Made by a program: the position numbers and the translations under genes
NCBI GenBank assembly: GCA_030704615.1
Contig: CM060734.1
Location: 29,340,042 to 29,404,041 of the forward strand
Source of the DNA: Takakia lepidozioides
Taxonomy: Eukaryota; Streptophyta; Takakiopsida; Takakiales; Takakiaceae
DNA: 64,000 bases
Direction of reading: 5' to 3'
Notes under the pieces: model-generated
What the model was told of the DNA's origin: nothing
What the model saw: only the letters and a program-made list of their open reading frames with translations
Databases searched by the model: none
Part shown: in pieces, positions 33,855-44,540 of the stretch
How positions within the stretch are numbered: position 1 is the stretch's first letter
Layout of the letters: the number at the start of each line of letters is the position of its first letter

Positions 33855-34609
33855 CTCTGGAATCCTTCCATTGCAGTGGTTTCTGGCTCAAACACTCCCA
33901 TCTCCTTTCTTTCTTGCGCATCAAGTATGCCAGAATCAAGAATTATTTGAGCAATGATTGGGCCAGACACTATGATAGGAGACTTTGCGGTAGTACCTTG
34001 TAATCTTTTCATCTCCTCTACCAGTGCGTTGTACATTATGTCCGCCCATTCTACCTCTTGTCCTTTCAAAGCTTTGAGTATTTCCTCCGTGAAGGATCTG
34101 CTCAAATACTGTTGGTTCTGTTTCATGGCAATCAAAACGTTCAACACCTGGCCTACCTCCTTTAGCCCTGGGTACACGACCTTGGTACAAGCATAACCCT
34201 GAGTTTTAAAGAAATTCCCTTCTTGGAATAAGTCCCCTATTTGCGGTCTTGTCCTGTGTTCCTCCACATGCACCTGACCTGCTGGCAATCGAAACAATTG
34301 CTGGAGGTATAGGGGAGTAATCACTAATTCAACTCCCTTCACCGTTGTTGTTCCTGTCCTTGGCTCAAAGTTCTGCAAAAATTGTAACATGTACTGTCTA
34401 TGGTGTAATGTCCAATCTATGCTTTGCAATCCTTGCAATCTCAGCTCCTCCAGTATCTGTATCGCTTGTGGGGTAGCAATTGTTTGTTTCTGCAGAATTG
34501 TGGTGCTCTTCACCCTGATTTCCTCCATTCCTCTCACTCTCTTCATTTTAGACCCACAGAAATGTTTTGGCTGTAACAACCGCAAAAATGCCTGTAGTGC
34601 GCAAAGCAT
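33815..34609 (-). CDS. Transposon-associated ORF preceding the coiled-coil frame
   Basis: A 264-codon frame overlapping the coiled-coil frame by 40 bases in another frame. It contains FLQNFEPRTGTTTVKGVELV and PLYLQQLFRLPAGQV, recalling the 'putative plant transposon protein' domain of Athila/Tat-type retrotransposons, where a conserved motif is followed by a Leu-rich FxLP segment. That family link is tentative. A region around 34590-34609 overlaps the plus-strand exon set described next. Confidence 0.4.
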   Translation of the reverse strand: MLCALQAFLRLLQPKHFCGSKMKRVRGMEEIRVKSTTILQKQTIATPQAIQILEELRLQGLQSIDWTLHHRQYMLQFLQNFEPRTGTTTVKGVELVITPLYLQQLFRLPAGQVHVEEHRTRPQIGDLFQEGNFFKTQGYACTKVVYPGLKEVGQVLNVLIAMKQNQQYLSRSFTEEILKALKGQEVEWADIMYNALVEEMKRLQGTTAKSPIIVSGPIIAQIILDSGILDAQERKEMGVFEPETTAMEGFQRCNSCPREILRCI

Positions 34610-34619
34610 AAACGTATGG

Positions 34620-35187
34620 TTGCCACAAAAAGTGCAGAAACTTCATCACATCGCAGTGTCCTGTGTTGAGCCGGCGGAGAAGGTAAGCATGTGTTTATTC
34701 TTGTTTTGTGACTTCTCGCGATTCTTATATTGGAGCTCTTGTCTGACCGATGTGAGGTGGCTGCAGACGAGGTGGCTGCGAATCTGGAACGGCCATACAA
34801 ACACGAAGCTGCTGTACCACTTTCCCATCGAGCCAACAGACGACAAAATGAACGACTGGCTCAATGTCATGACTTGGTGGCATCAGGTATAATTTTCTCA
34901 TATTCTGTGTTGGACATCGTCGCAATTTCAAAATCATGAATGTTTTGGAAACCTGCCATGATGCAGGTACTGACCCACGCCCAGGAGCAATTGGACTGCA
35001 ACACCACCACTTTCAAGTTACAGATCGACTGGACGAAGCCTGAGACAATGGAGAACTACGTGCAGTCGTGGCGAGGGCGCTTCGCAAACCTCTTTTTCAG
35101 AGTAATTTCTTGTAAGCCTGCGGGGCTTGCAAGCATCGCTCAAGAGAAAAGCTCCGCTCTGTTCTTTCGTGTCTATGCCACTGCGTA
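34620..35187 (+). CDS. Three phase-0 exons of an unknown gene (fragment)
   Basis: Plus-strand exons with consistent borders. Exon a ends VEPAEK at GAG AAG|GTAAGC (34681). Exon b runs from CTGCAG|ACGAGG (about 34768) to TGGCATCAG|GTATAA (34888) and encodes TRWLRIWNGHTNTKLLYHFP and further residues. Exon c starts after GATGCAG at about 34967 with VLTHAQEQLDC and stays open to about 35097 or beyond. All three junctions are phase 0 and the frame stays open across them. The protein family is unknown. The fragment sits between two minus-strand retrotransposon pieces, so it is likely a captured or interrupted gene. Confidence 0.45.
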
Positions 35188-36680
35188 AGTAATATTGCGA
35201 GCGTATAGTCTGTTAGTTCCTCCATAGTTTCCAAGCTATAGCATTGATGGTCTGTTCCGTCGAGACGCCCGTTACTCAGAACGACGCCGCCTCTTGCGCT
35301 TAATTTCCCTCCAATTTCTTGATCCTTTCTCTGGCTTTCTATTGGCTGTAACCGATGTGACGTGATTTTAGATTTCATTTTCTTTAGTGGACTTTCCTTG
35401 CTGGATAGTCCACTAGGATCACACATGTGACAAGAATTTCGCTTTTCTGTACTTGCCGTTCGTTCCGTTCCCCTTTTTCCGTATCCATTAATGGGCCCGC
35501 CTTTCATCCATTTTGACGGCCGTTCTTGTCCTCTTTCTTTATGACACCTGTTCTTGCACTTCCTTCTCAGCTGTGTGTCGCGCCCTGACTTCCACGTGTC
35601 TATTTTTAAACGGGTTTCCGTCTTTTCTTCCGTCAGCCATTTTCCTGAAGTTATTGTGCGTCCACCTGTCACTGATTCTATGGATCGTGTAACCCTAGTA
35701 GGCTGTGTTGAGCTGTGACAGGCTGTGTCATACTGTGGTACACTGTGATAGGCTGTGATGCACTGTGGTAAGCTGTGATAGGCTGTGACACGCGTTGGTA
35801 GGTTGTGATAGGCTGTGTTGTGCCGTGCTGGGCTGTGATAGGCTGTGTCACGTCGTGATGGGCTGTGATAGGCTGTGTTTCGCCTTGATGGGCTGTGATA
35901 GGCTGTGCTTCGCCTTGTCCGTCCGCCCTGGTCATATATGCTTGGCCTAGCGACAAGTGCTCTATCCTCCGTTGGTAACACTGGTGCAGCCCGTGACTGC
36001 TCTAGCGTTTCAACATGCAAATCATGCTGCAATGGTTTGTCATGGATACCACTGTATCCTTTCAACTTATTGGCATTGACTCTTCCCAGCATTTCTTTGT
36101 TAATGGTTTGTAACATGGCGGTGTTGTTATCATACATCTTTTGTATGACATAAGGTCCTTTCCATGGTGATTTAAGCTTAGAAGCTTTAATCTTTCCTTT
36201 CTTCTGCAACCATAGAACCAAATCCCCTATCTTAAAAGTCTTTAACTTGCCTTCATCAAACTGTTCCTTTCTCTTCATTTGAATTCTGGTCATATTATCA
36301 GCTGCATCAGCACGTACTTCTTCCACATGGTATAATTCATGTTTCCTGACCTTAATGGAATCTTGCAATTCCATTCTCTTTCCCCACTCCGTTCTCATGG
36401 TAGGTAACAGGAATTCCACTGGAAGTAAGGCTTCCATACCATAAACTAATTGGAATGGTGTATATTTAGTGGTGACTTTATATGAAGTCATGTATGACCA
36501 CAAAGCTGTCAGCAGCTTTGTATCCCAATCCGTTCTGTTTGCATTGACTATCTTAGCCAAGATAGTACATAGTATTTTGTTGGTAGCCTCTGCCTGCCCA
36601 TTACCCTGTGGGTAATATGTTGTACTCTTTCTATGCACAATCATGAGCTCTTTAGTCAACAACTCAATGGTCTCATTCAT
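35097..36680 (-). pseudogene. Gypsy-4 integrase C-terminal half with decapeptide repeat tail
   Basis: The 527-codon frame starts inside the integrase core (MNETIELLTKELMIV, then TYYPQGNGQAEATNK with the catalytic-Glu helix region, and VYGMEALLPVEF), followed by a C-terminal part (IGDLVLWLQKKGKIK, LKSPWKGPYVI). The tail has seven copies of a ten-residue repeat, TAYHSPSRRx, and then Lys/Arg-rich sequence. The N-terminal zinc domain and first Asp are missing: RT and integrase are joined by an internal deletion near 36710 that removed RNase H. Confidence 0.85.
35695..35930. repeat. 30-bp tandem repeat inside gypsy-4 pol
   Basis: GGGCTGTGATAGGCTGTG plus 12 variable bases repeats with a 30-bp period (most regular at 35820-35925). 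On the minus strand it encodes the decapeptide TAYHSPSRRx. The period is a multiple of three, so the frame survives. Related in motif to the array at 31008-31235. Confidence 0.85.
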
Positions 36681-36709
36681 GAAGTGACTTCCCTGATCAC
36701 TGATAAATT

Positions 36710-37156
36710 CTAAGGGACAGCGACATTTCCGGTTTCATGGGTCTGGAGTAATGCAGTCCTAGTCTTCCTGGGATCCACAAGAAGTCCATTCTTACACACA
36801 ATGTGTCCCAGAAGCACCCCTGAGTTCACACAGAAAGTACACTTCTCTGGATTCAGGCCCAGACCTCTCATCCTGCATCTGGCCAAACATAACTCCAATT
36901 TATGCAAGTGCTCATTCTTAGAGCTGTACACACTGAAATCATCCAAGAATACCTGCATGAAATCATCCAGATACTCATGAAAAGATTCACTTATCATTCT
37001 CTGAAAGGTCGCTGGTGCATTACAAAGCCCAAAGGGCATGACTTTGTATGCATAAGCCCCCTCAGTCTGTGATGAAAGCTGTTTTTCCTTGGTCTTCTTC
37101 TGCCACTTGCACTTGATTATAACCACTGAAACCATCCATGAATGAGTACATCTCAT
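36710..37156 (-). pseudogene. Gypsy-4 reverse transcriptase, second half
   Basis: Continues the RT of the upstream frame after a frameshift near 37065: KVMPFGLCNAPATFQRM, then QVFLDDFSVYS with the catalytic DD, and LNPEKCTFCV, GVLLGHIV. It stops at 36710, where the sequence jumps to integrase, so the RT connection and RNase H are deleted. Confidence 0.88.
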
Positions 37157-38650
37157 GACTTGCCACAGTGTCTAATACTGCTTCTGTGAATGGCAAAGGG
37201 AAATGATCTTTCTTCGTACAAGCATTCAGCTTCTTGTAGTTCACACAAACTCTTAGTTTACCATTCTTCTTGGGAACTATAACAATGGGTGACAACCAAG
37301 TTGTATACTCTATTGGGTATATAAACTTAGCCTCAGCCAACTTCTTAATCTCTTCTCCAACCTTCTGTGCGTAGTTGGGATTCATTCTGTACCTCGCCTG
37401 CTTGATTGGTACTGACCCTGGTTCCAGTTCAATCTTATGCTGGCAGACTTCAAGTGGTATCCCTTTTAAATCCTCATAACTCCAAGCAAATACATCTCTG
37501 TATTTGATGAACAAGCTTTTAGCTTCTTCAAAGAACTTCGGCTCCAAATCAGCTCCTACTTTCACCATCCTTGGTTCCTCTTTAGTTCCCACATTTATTT
37601 CCCTCACTTGCTCATCAGTTGTGATTGTCCAACCAGTCACCACTTCATCCTGTAAGCTCTCAGTGGCTGGTTCCTCTAGGATTTCCATTTCTCCTTCTCT
37701 TTCCTCATAGAAATGTGATGGGTAACTGCTGGTTTCCTCTTCAGTTGGTGTTGCTGTCACTACACCACAGCAGATACCTCTTAAACAACTTAGGCTTTCC
37801 AGCCGCATCTCTGCAACCTGCTCCCACTCTGGGTGTGCAGCAAATAGGGTAGCTTCCTGCTCCTCATCCAGTCCTCCTTTCCAGTCATACTCTCTGACTC
37901 CTCGAGGTCTTCTTGTAGCAGGTAATCTACTAGATTTCTTTGTGGTAATTTGTATCTCGTGCATCCCATTATGCACGGTTAGTAACTGAGAATTCCAGTC
38001 ATGGAATACCCTGGCCTGTTTCAGCCACGGACGTCCCAATAATAAGGAGTATACCTCCATGACTTCATCCATCTTCAACACAGTTACTATGATCATAAAG
38101 ATCATCTTCTGTATCTGTATCTTAACTCCTCTTATCAATCCCAATGGCTGTACACTTCTTTGATCTGCCATTGTTACTGTAAATGGGGCTGGTTTCATGT
38201 TACTTAGACCAAACTTCTTCCTTAATTGGTCTGTCATGATATTTACTCCAGAACCTCCATCTATCAGTACATCAGTTAGTTCTGTGCTTCCAATTCTCAA
38301 TTGGATTCCTGGCATAAAATCATCAAAGTCCATGACTGTTTCTCGCCCTTCCGGCTTCACATTATAACTGGTCACCTTGCTGTTCAGGTCTGTGTTTCCT
38401 GTCTCCTGCGCAATTCGATTGATTGCTTGATACAGCCTGTGCCTACAATAAGGTGCCACAGCTAATAGCTGTCCAATGGTAATTTCTGCTTTGGTCTGGC
38501 ATATTACTTCAGCCAAAGTCTCTTCATTACTTTGCATGTCTGCATCTTCTTTCTTCCTTTCTTCCTCACTCCCTTCTTCTTCTCCATCAGAATCAGAGGA
38601 ATCTGCCACAGGAATATCAGTACTCTTCTGCATTTCCATGTCTGAAGGCC
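37062..38650 (-). pseudogene. Gypsy-4 gag end, protease and RT start, fused to CACTA sequence
   Basis: This is the C-terminal 525 or so residues of a 695-codon frame (37062-39149). After an acidic linker comes EITIGQLLAVAPYCRHRLYQ (gag-protease border), then LIDGGSGVNIM with the DGGS active site of Athila/Tat-type proteases, LLGRPWL, a long acidic linker, and the RT start (VPKKNGKLRVCVNYKKLN, FMDGFSGYNQV with the motif A Asp). The first 155-175 residues of the same frame are CACTA transposase. The frame breaks at 37062 and RT continues in another frame. Apart from that the protein is unbroken. Confidence 0.85.
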
Positions 38651-41600
38651 ATGAAAAAAACTCATCGGAGGGACGATGAGTAGACTCGAGCCTATCTGTA
38701 TTGACGTGCATGAAACCACACTCGTCTTCCACTATTGTTGCGGATGGCCCCACAAGATGTGGCTGGAACCACCTTGCCTTGAAGATAAGAGGCTGGTGCC
38801 TTGTATATTGAAGTTGGAGTATGCTCTCAAGCTCTCCAAAGTAGTTGAGTGTGCTCATGGTAGGTCGTGTATCTCCCCTGCCCCACACGGAGTCTTGCCA
38901 ATATGAGGCACACAAGCCAAAATCAAATGTTGTTTTGCGCTTCATGTCAAGAGCACGAATGCGGAAATGACAACCATGAACCCAAACCGCCGTGTATGAG
39001 GTTGCAAATTGAGAGGGGCCCCTTGCAATGTCTTGCACCAAATCTGAAACCACCTCACCTTTCGCAATGCTATCCTCTACTTTAGTCCGAAGCCAATGGC
39101 GGAATGAACTTAGAGGTTGCAATTCCATGGGCAATTCTTGTGAAGGCACATTCCTACGTCGGCCCCTTGCTCGCGGAGCGCGTGTAATCGCCCTTGCATG
39201 ATTCCGCCTCTACGCAACCGTTTCCTCCTGTGGTTGCTGAACAAGGTTATTGTATCTTGCCTCCCACTCATGTATGGATGGGGTGTTTTCAGTATGAACT
39301 CATGCGCTTGGTTAATCACCATGATGAGTAATTTTACCCTCTTTGAATTTTTGGGCAAAACGATGTCTTTGGTTCGTACATCCTCATCTTCCTTCCACAT
39401 CGGAGGGGCTTCCTTATCCACCCTTGCCAAGTACTCCATGCAGTAGAACATAGCCTCTTGCAATGTATACCCCTCCGCCATGCTACCCTCCGGGTGTGTC
39501 GTTTGTCTTACATGTGCTTTCAAAGTCTTCATGTATCGCTCAAGGTAGTACATCCACCGAGAATGAACGGGGCCGGCAATGGAAGCCTCTTCCACTAAGT
39601 GCACTACCATGTGCACTTGGACGGCAAAGAAGGAGGAAAGAAGGTGCATCTCCAACATACACATGACCACCGCCGCCTCCTTCTTCATGCGTGGAAGGTT
39701 CGTTTCCTCCAGCTCTTTGGAGCAAATCCACCGGAACAATGCTCCCAATCTATAGACTGTCTCGCGAACCTCGGGAGTCAATGTCCCACGTACTGCAATG
39801 GGCAAGATGTCTTGCAATAGATTGTGGTAGTCATGAGACTTCAAACCATGGACCCCGTCTTCGTTGAACTTCATACAGAGGGATGACCCATAACCAGTTG
39901 GTGTTCGGACAGCTCCTACGGTGGCTATCACTTTCTTGTATTCCTCCTTTGTCCATTGCCAAGGTGCGCGCCTATACTTCCACCGTACAACACCCTTTGG
40001 GTCCACACCATTTTCTTCGGCCCATAGATGGGGCATGCGACCCTGCTCCTCAAGTTTCTTTCTAACACCGAGAGAATCTCCTTTCGCAGCCACTCCCTTC
40101 TTTGCCGGCGTGCCATGAAGAACACGAAAAAAGGACGAGCAAACATTCTTCTCAATATGCATGGGATCTAGAAGATGACGAATCTTCAGGGTCCTATACA
40201 TATCCCTACCCACAAATTCTTACACGTCTATTTTGTCGTGAAAGTGACAATGGAAATCATACAAAACATGCAATATCACATGCATGCATAACATTATTGA
40301 TGGTGTTTTTGTGGAATATGTACCGCCCAATATGACAACTCGTAGAAGATTGAAAGCCGCTTCATGCCGGGCACCTCCACTTCACCGGACCCCTCCGGAT
40401 GGGCCTCCTTCCATCGGTCTTCCCAAAAGTGCCCGGATGGTATCACAGGTGGGGGACGTAACTCCACTTTGCCATCAAATAAGTGTTTGTCTCTTCTTCT
40501 CCAATGATGGCTCATAGGAAGAAACTTGCGGTAGTTGGGATACACCATCTTGCGAAGATTGCTGGAGCTTTGTGCAAGTTCATCGCCACAATGCAGGCAT
40601 GCGTGGTACCCTTTAGTGCTCAACCCCGAGCAAACAGTAAGTCTTGTAGACATTCCGCCACATTAGGAAAGATAAAAAGTTTCCATGTGCATCTATCCCA
40701 CTACGGTGCAGAAGACTGTCTCCGCTACTTCAATCAATCCCAATCCTCATCAATATCCCTTGACAGGTAAATGTACGCGGGTTTCTCATGGGGAACATAA
40801 TATACCTGGATAATCATGCATTGTCCAAAGCAAGATGCCTCTCATCTGAAAAGATTGTCTGGCCATAGGGTCAAGTGAAGCATCCAATGCCGGGACCCCC
40901 CTCCATAACTCCTTCAGTTCATCAACTAGAGGTCGCAAGTACGTGTCCATGTCTTTCACTTGTTTTTTCCCTATGAGACATTCACACCATTAATTGTTTC
41001 AATGCTCCACCATGCTAATTATACTTCATAATGAATGACACATCTTACTACATGATTACGTCACTCATCAATCTTCCATCGAAATTGCGCCAAAGAGACA
41101 AAAATTAATGTAAAATCCAAAGAAATAATAAGCATGAAATGGGAACACTCACCCGGTACAATGGCAGCCAACATGATATGGCATTTTTTTATTGAAAGAT
41201 ACGGAGGGATGTTGTAATTCACCATGGTCACCGGCCAAGTGGAATGACTACATGACTTGGTCAGAGTATGGGTTGACCCCATCCGAGGAGAAGCCGAGGC
41301 GGACATGTCGTGGGTCATAAGAGAAAAGGCCACATCTCTTCAGTATGCCTCCATGCTTGTGAATCTTGTGGCCCGCACATCTTTCCCGGGGGGTTCTGAT
41401 ACGAGGCGTGCCATCTCATCAGTTGTGCCAATGAGGGGCTTCGATAGTGTGCCTACAGTCGCGGGATGATTGGAAAGTAGTGCATTTTCTGGCACCATCC
41501 CCATGTCGGCCCCATATCATAATCAGTGTCATTCATATCTCTAAGTAAAACCTTACGTCTTGTAGCGGTTGCAAAAAGGTAGAATGCAATATACAAGTGT

Positions 41601-42191
41601 ATTGTGGCGCGGGTATACCTTGCGCGGGGCTTTCTTCCCTTGAACATCATCCCGATATCGGTCTTTGTTGCACTTTGGACACTTGATGAGTTTCGCATCC
41701 TCTCCGTAGTACAGGGTTTTATCACATGGACATGCATGAAAAATCTTACAGTCCATCCCCACAGCATCTAAGGCTGCTCTTGCCTCTTTTCTTGATCGTG
41801 GCATTCTCGGCTTCAAATGTGGGGCAATGATGTAGTCCGCAATAGTCCGCATTCTGGCGGATATACCCACATTGCTTATGCCAAACCAGATTTGCAAATT
41901 CAGCAACAACAAGATGGTTGAAAGTCTACTCACTTTGGCCCCTTCGTATAAGGGAGTTTTGGCTTCTTTTTCCATGTCATTCAAAGAGTATGTGTCCTCA
42001 TCTACCATCTGATGCATTAAGAGGTCCTCCATTGCTGCCACATCCTCATGCATAATTCCATTGTCATTGTTGTCCACATCATCGGAGACCGCCATTTCAG
42101 ACGAGGTCGGGTCCATTTGATACACACCTCCCTCCGAAGGAACAAAATCCCGGTTCATGACAAGATCATGAACTTCGTGAATTAACATCAT
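38640..42191 (-). mobile_element. CACTA (En/Spm) element: TNP2-type transposase, broken
   Basis: Pieces in order on the minus strand. 42191-41553: KTPLYEGAKVSRLSTILLLL and HACPCDKTLYYGEDAKLIKC, the zinc-binding TNP2 start, with a likely donor at about 41621. 41767-41453: KMHYFPIIPRL, then TAG, then LAQLMRWHA still in frame. 41333-41061: SCSHSTWPVTMVNYNIPPYL. 40653-40294: KGYHACLHCGDE and KFLPMSHHWRRRD. 40213-39110: DPMHIEKNVC, then DUF4218 with VHLVEEASIAGPVHSRWMYY and PEGSMAEGY. 39149 to about 38650: DUF4216 with DECGFMHVN. The enzyme would cut the element ends. Here a stop, frameshifts (near 39150) and a truncation by gypsy-4 inactivate it. The SET-domain gene lies 334 bp upstream on the same strand. 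Confidence 0.88.
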
Positions 42192-42524
42192 GGGGTTGTG
42201 GCCGACATTCTAAGATGCCAAAAACAACCATGTCATTATCAGTTTCCATACATGGCGTTGTTCATTATCATACAGGATAAAACCCAAAGTACACATTATA
42301 CACACGAGGGGAATACATACATTGCTTCACCAAATGAAGGAGACACTATATAATTCAAAATACCCAAATTCACATATAGCATCCACCCAAACTCCCTTGA
42401 ATATAGCATGAAAAATTGCATCCAAATACACATCAAATGCCTATGTATATATATACACGGTGGAGGAAGCCACCTCAATGTACAAAATGTCTTCCTACGT
42501 CCATCTACACATGATGAAAGTCGG

Positions 42525-44301
42525 CTAACGCCTAAAGTCATACTCTGCAAACAACTCCTCTCCAGCCCTAATGGTCCTCATTGCACATGTCATCACAAAA
42601 GTGGTGATGTTAGGGTCCAATCTACTATCCCCGTCATGACGCTCATCCCAAAACACGTCGGTGGTGTGGCCCGGCGGTAAGGTAACTGAACTGGGGTTTC
42701 CGTCACAATAAATATGGGCTTTGCGGCCCAAATTTCTCGCCTTTACATCATTGTTGTTCACAACAAGGATGTAAGGATGGATCAAGGACCCAAGGCCGTG
42801 TGTCTGCAATAATTGCCACTCCCGGTGGGTGTACCTCGGCCCAAAATAGGGGAACAAATCCACAGAATCCTCTCCTCCCCCCAAAACTACATCCTCCATC
42901 AAAAAAAGTCCGCGACCCATACTAGGGTCCATTGCCTCCATCATGCAATACATGCGACCCCAAAAAAGAAAGGGCTCACCCTCGGGAATCGGAACTGGAC
43001 AAGGCACAAGACATCGGTAGAAATGGGGTTGGACTCCCATCGTGAATAGCTCCCTAGCACCACGATGACGTATGGTGCCGTCATCAGGCCGGCGAAGGCG
43101 CGGACCAACCGTGCAAAACAACTTCGGTCTACCTCTCCTAGGGGGCGGCGCCCGTCCATCACTTCGGGGGCCCTTCTCCCGGAGTGGGAACCTAGTGATC
43201 CATCGGTCCCAGTCATACACAGTCCCCAAAGGTGGTGGGATCCATCCGGGTTCTGCCGGAGAACCCGGATACGGACTCGGTGGCGGCTGTGGTCTCGGCA
43301 ATGGAGGGGAAGGGACACGTAGGTTGGTATGAGGGATCTCGCGTGGAGGTAGTACTGGCCGAGATGGCCGGGATGGCGATGGTGATGAGGAAATAACATG
43401 TACAATAGGAGGAACAGACGATGCGGATGATGGTGATGATGGGGGTGCCGATGTCGAGGATGTCGAACTCGGACTCGGTGGCGGTTGTGGTCTCGGCAAT
43501 GGAGGGGAAGGGACACGTAGCCGGTCGGTGTGAGGGACCTCGGATGGCAATGGTGATGAGGAAAGACCATCTACAATAGGAGGAACGGACGATGCGGATG
43601 ATGGTGATGATGGGGGTGCCGATGTCGAGGATGATGAATGTGTGTGCGTAGGTGGCAAGCGCCTAGCCCGGTGCCCAAAAATGGAAAAACACGCATCGTA
43701 CCCCGCTACCTCACAAACTGCATCTACGTCATGTTGCGAGAAAAAAATGTTCACATCCGGAACGGGGTGGGGCTCGTAAGAAGGAAGAAACCCGCATCGG
43801 TATGCCTCTTCAGCAAAAAAATTGTGAGCTTGGACATCAAGACGGGGCTGCAAGATGCATGATATGAAATGCATCAATACTCAATTCACAAACGCGAGGT
43901 TTTATTAGATATAGTACTTTTAATTGAGGAGTACGTGAGAAGATATATGGACGACTTACCTTTGCTGCATCAGCAATCTCGTACTTGGCGTAATGTTTTT
44001 GCACAACATGGGGTCGCCGCATCATCGGTGTGGTCCTCCCAACCGGTAGTCGTGCCCAACACCAACTGCACCAACACTCAATCTTAGGGAGGCGGTCCTG
44101 GTGGGGTATCCCCGGGGCTCGTGCCTCTGGACTCGGCGGCCTACGACCTCGGGGTGGTGGCCGTGGGGGCAAAGCTGTGCGGACATGGTGATGCCGCCTA
44201 ACTCGTAGACGAGGCGAACGTGCTGTCTCGCCCTCAGCAGGTGGTTGTGGCACAGCCGGCAACGAATCCTCAAGCGTGACACGTCGATAAACACGCGGCA
44301 T
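42525..44301 (-). CDS. SET-domain protein linked to a CACTA transposase
   Basis: Two exons: 44301-43960 (114 codons) and 43847-42525, joined in phase 0 (AAAG|GTAAGT donor, CTTGCAG acceptor, 112-bp intron), give 554 residues with no stop or frameshift. The start ATG is at 44301. Residues 70-104 hold a possible zinc site (C76, C78, C81, H98, H103) that recalls the N-terminal module of CACTA transposases. Residues about 175-330 are a Ser/Pro-rich linker with a duplicated block of about 65 residues. The C-terminal 132 residues read as a SET domain: GRGLFLMEDV, FPYFGPRY, then DSRLDPNITTF and a final RAGEELFAEYDF. The usual NHSCxPN is DSRLDPN, so the Asn-His that contact the methyl donor are absent while the GEEL and Tyr parts remain. 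Activity is uncertain. SET proteins methylate lysines, mostly on histones. Confidence 0.65.
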
Positions 44302-44540
44302 GACCTAGCACGAGAGAGAGGTAGAGTACTGTATTGTGACCCACTGTAACCTCCGGAGGAGTTACACTCCCAACCCTTGGAAAAACTTGAAAAAAAAAAA
44401 CCCTACAAACGTAAAGCCATATGTCCCCACCCCACAAAAAAACAAAACCCTAAAAACAAAACTATATTGCAGCTAATCCTAAACTAATTATATTATAACT
44501 AACCCTAAACTAAACTATGTAACCCTTAAAACCCTAAGAG
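44302..44540 (-). promoter_or_regulatory. AAACCCTA (telo-box) cluster upstream of the SET gene
   Basis: AAACCCTA occurs at 44398, 44445 and 44529, with TAACCCTA at about 44500, in 140 bp of A/C-rich sequence 100-240 bp upstream of the SET start codon. In plants this motif (telo-box) occurs in promoters and is bound by TRB proteins, which can recruit Polycomb complexes. Whether it acts here is an inference; an A/C-rich tract makes chance matches more likely. Confidence 0.4.

Noticed and set aside
34620-35187. Helitron-carried gene fragment
   Set aside because: No TC start, no hairpin plus CTRR end and no Helitron protein were seen around the exons.
35830-35925. CRISPR array
   Set aside because: The 30-bp repeat has no unique spacers, lies inside a retrotransposon coding frame and the DNA is from a plant.
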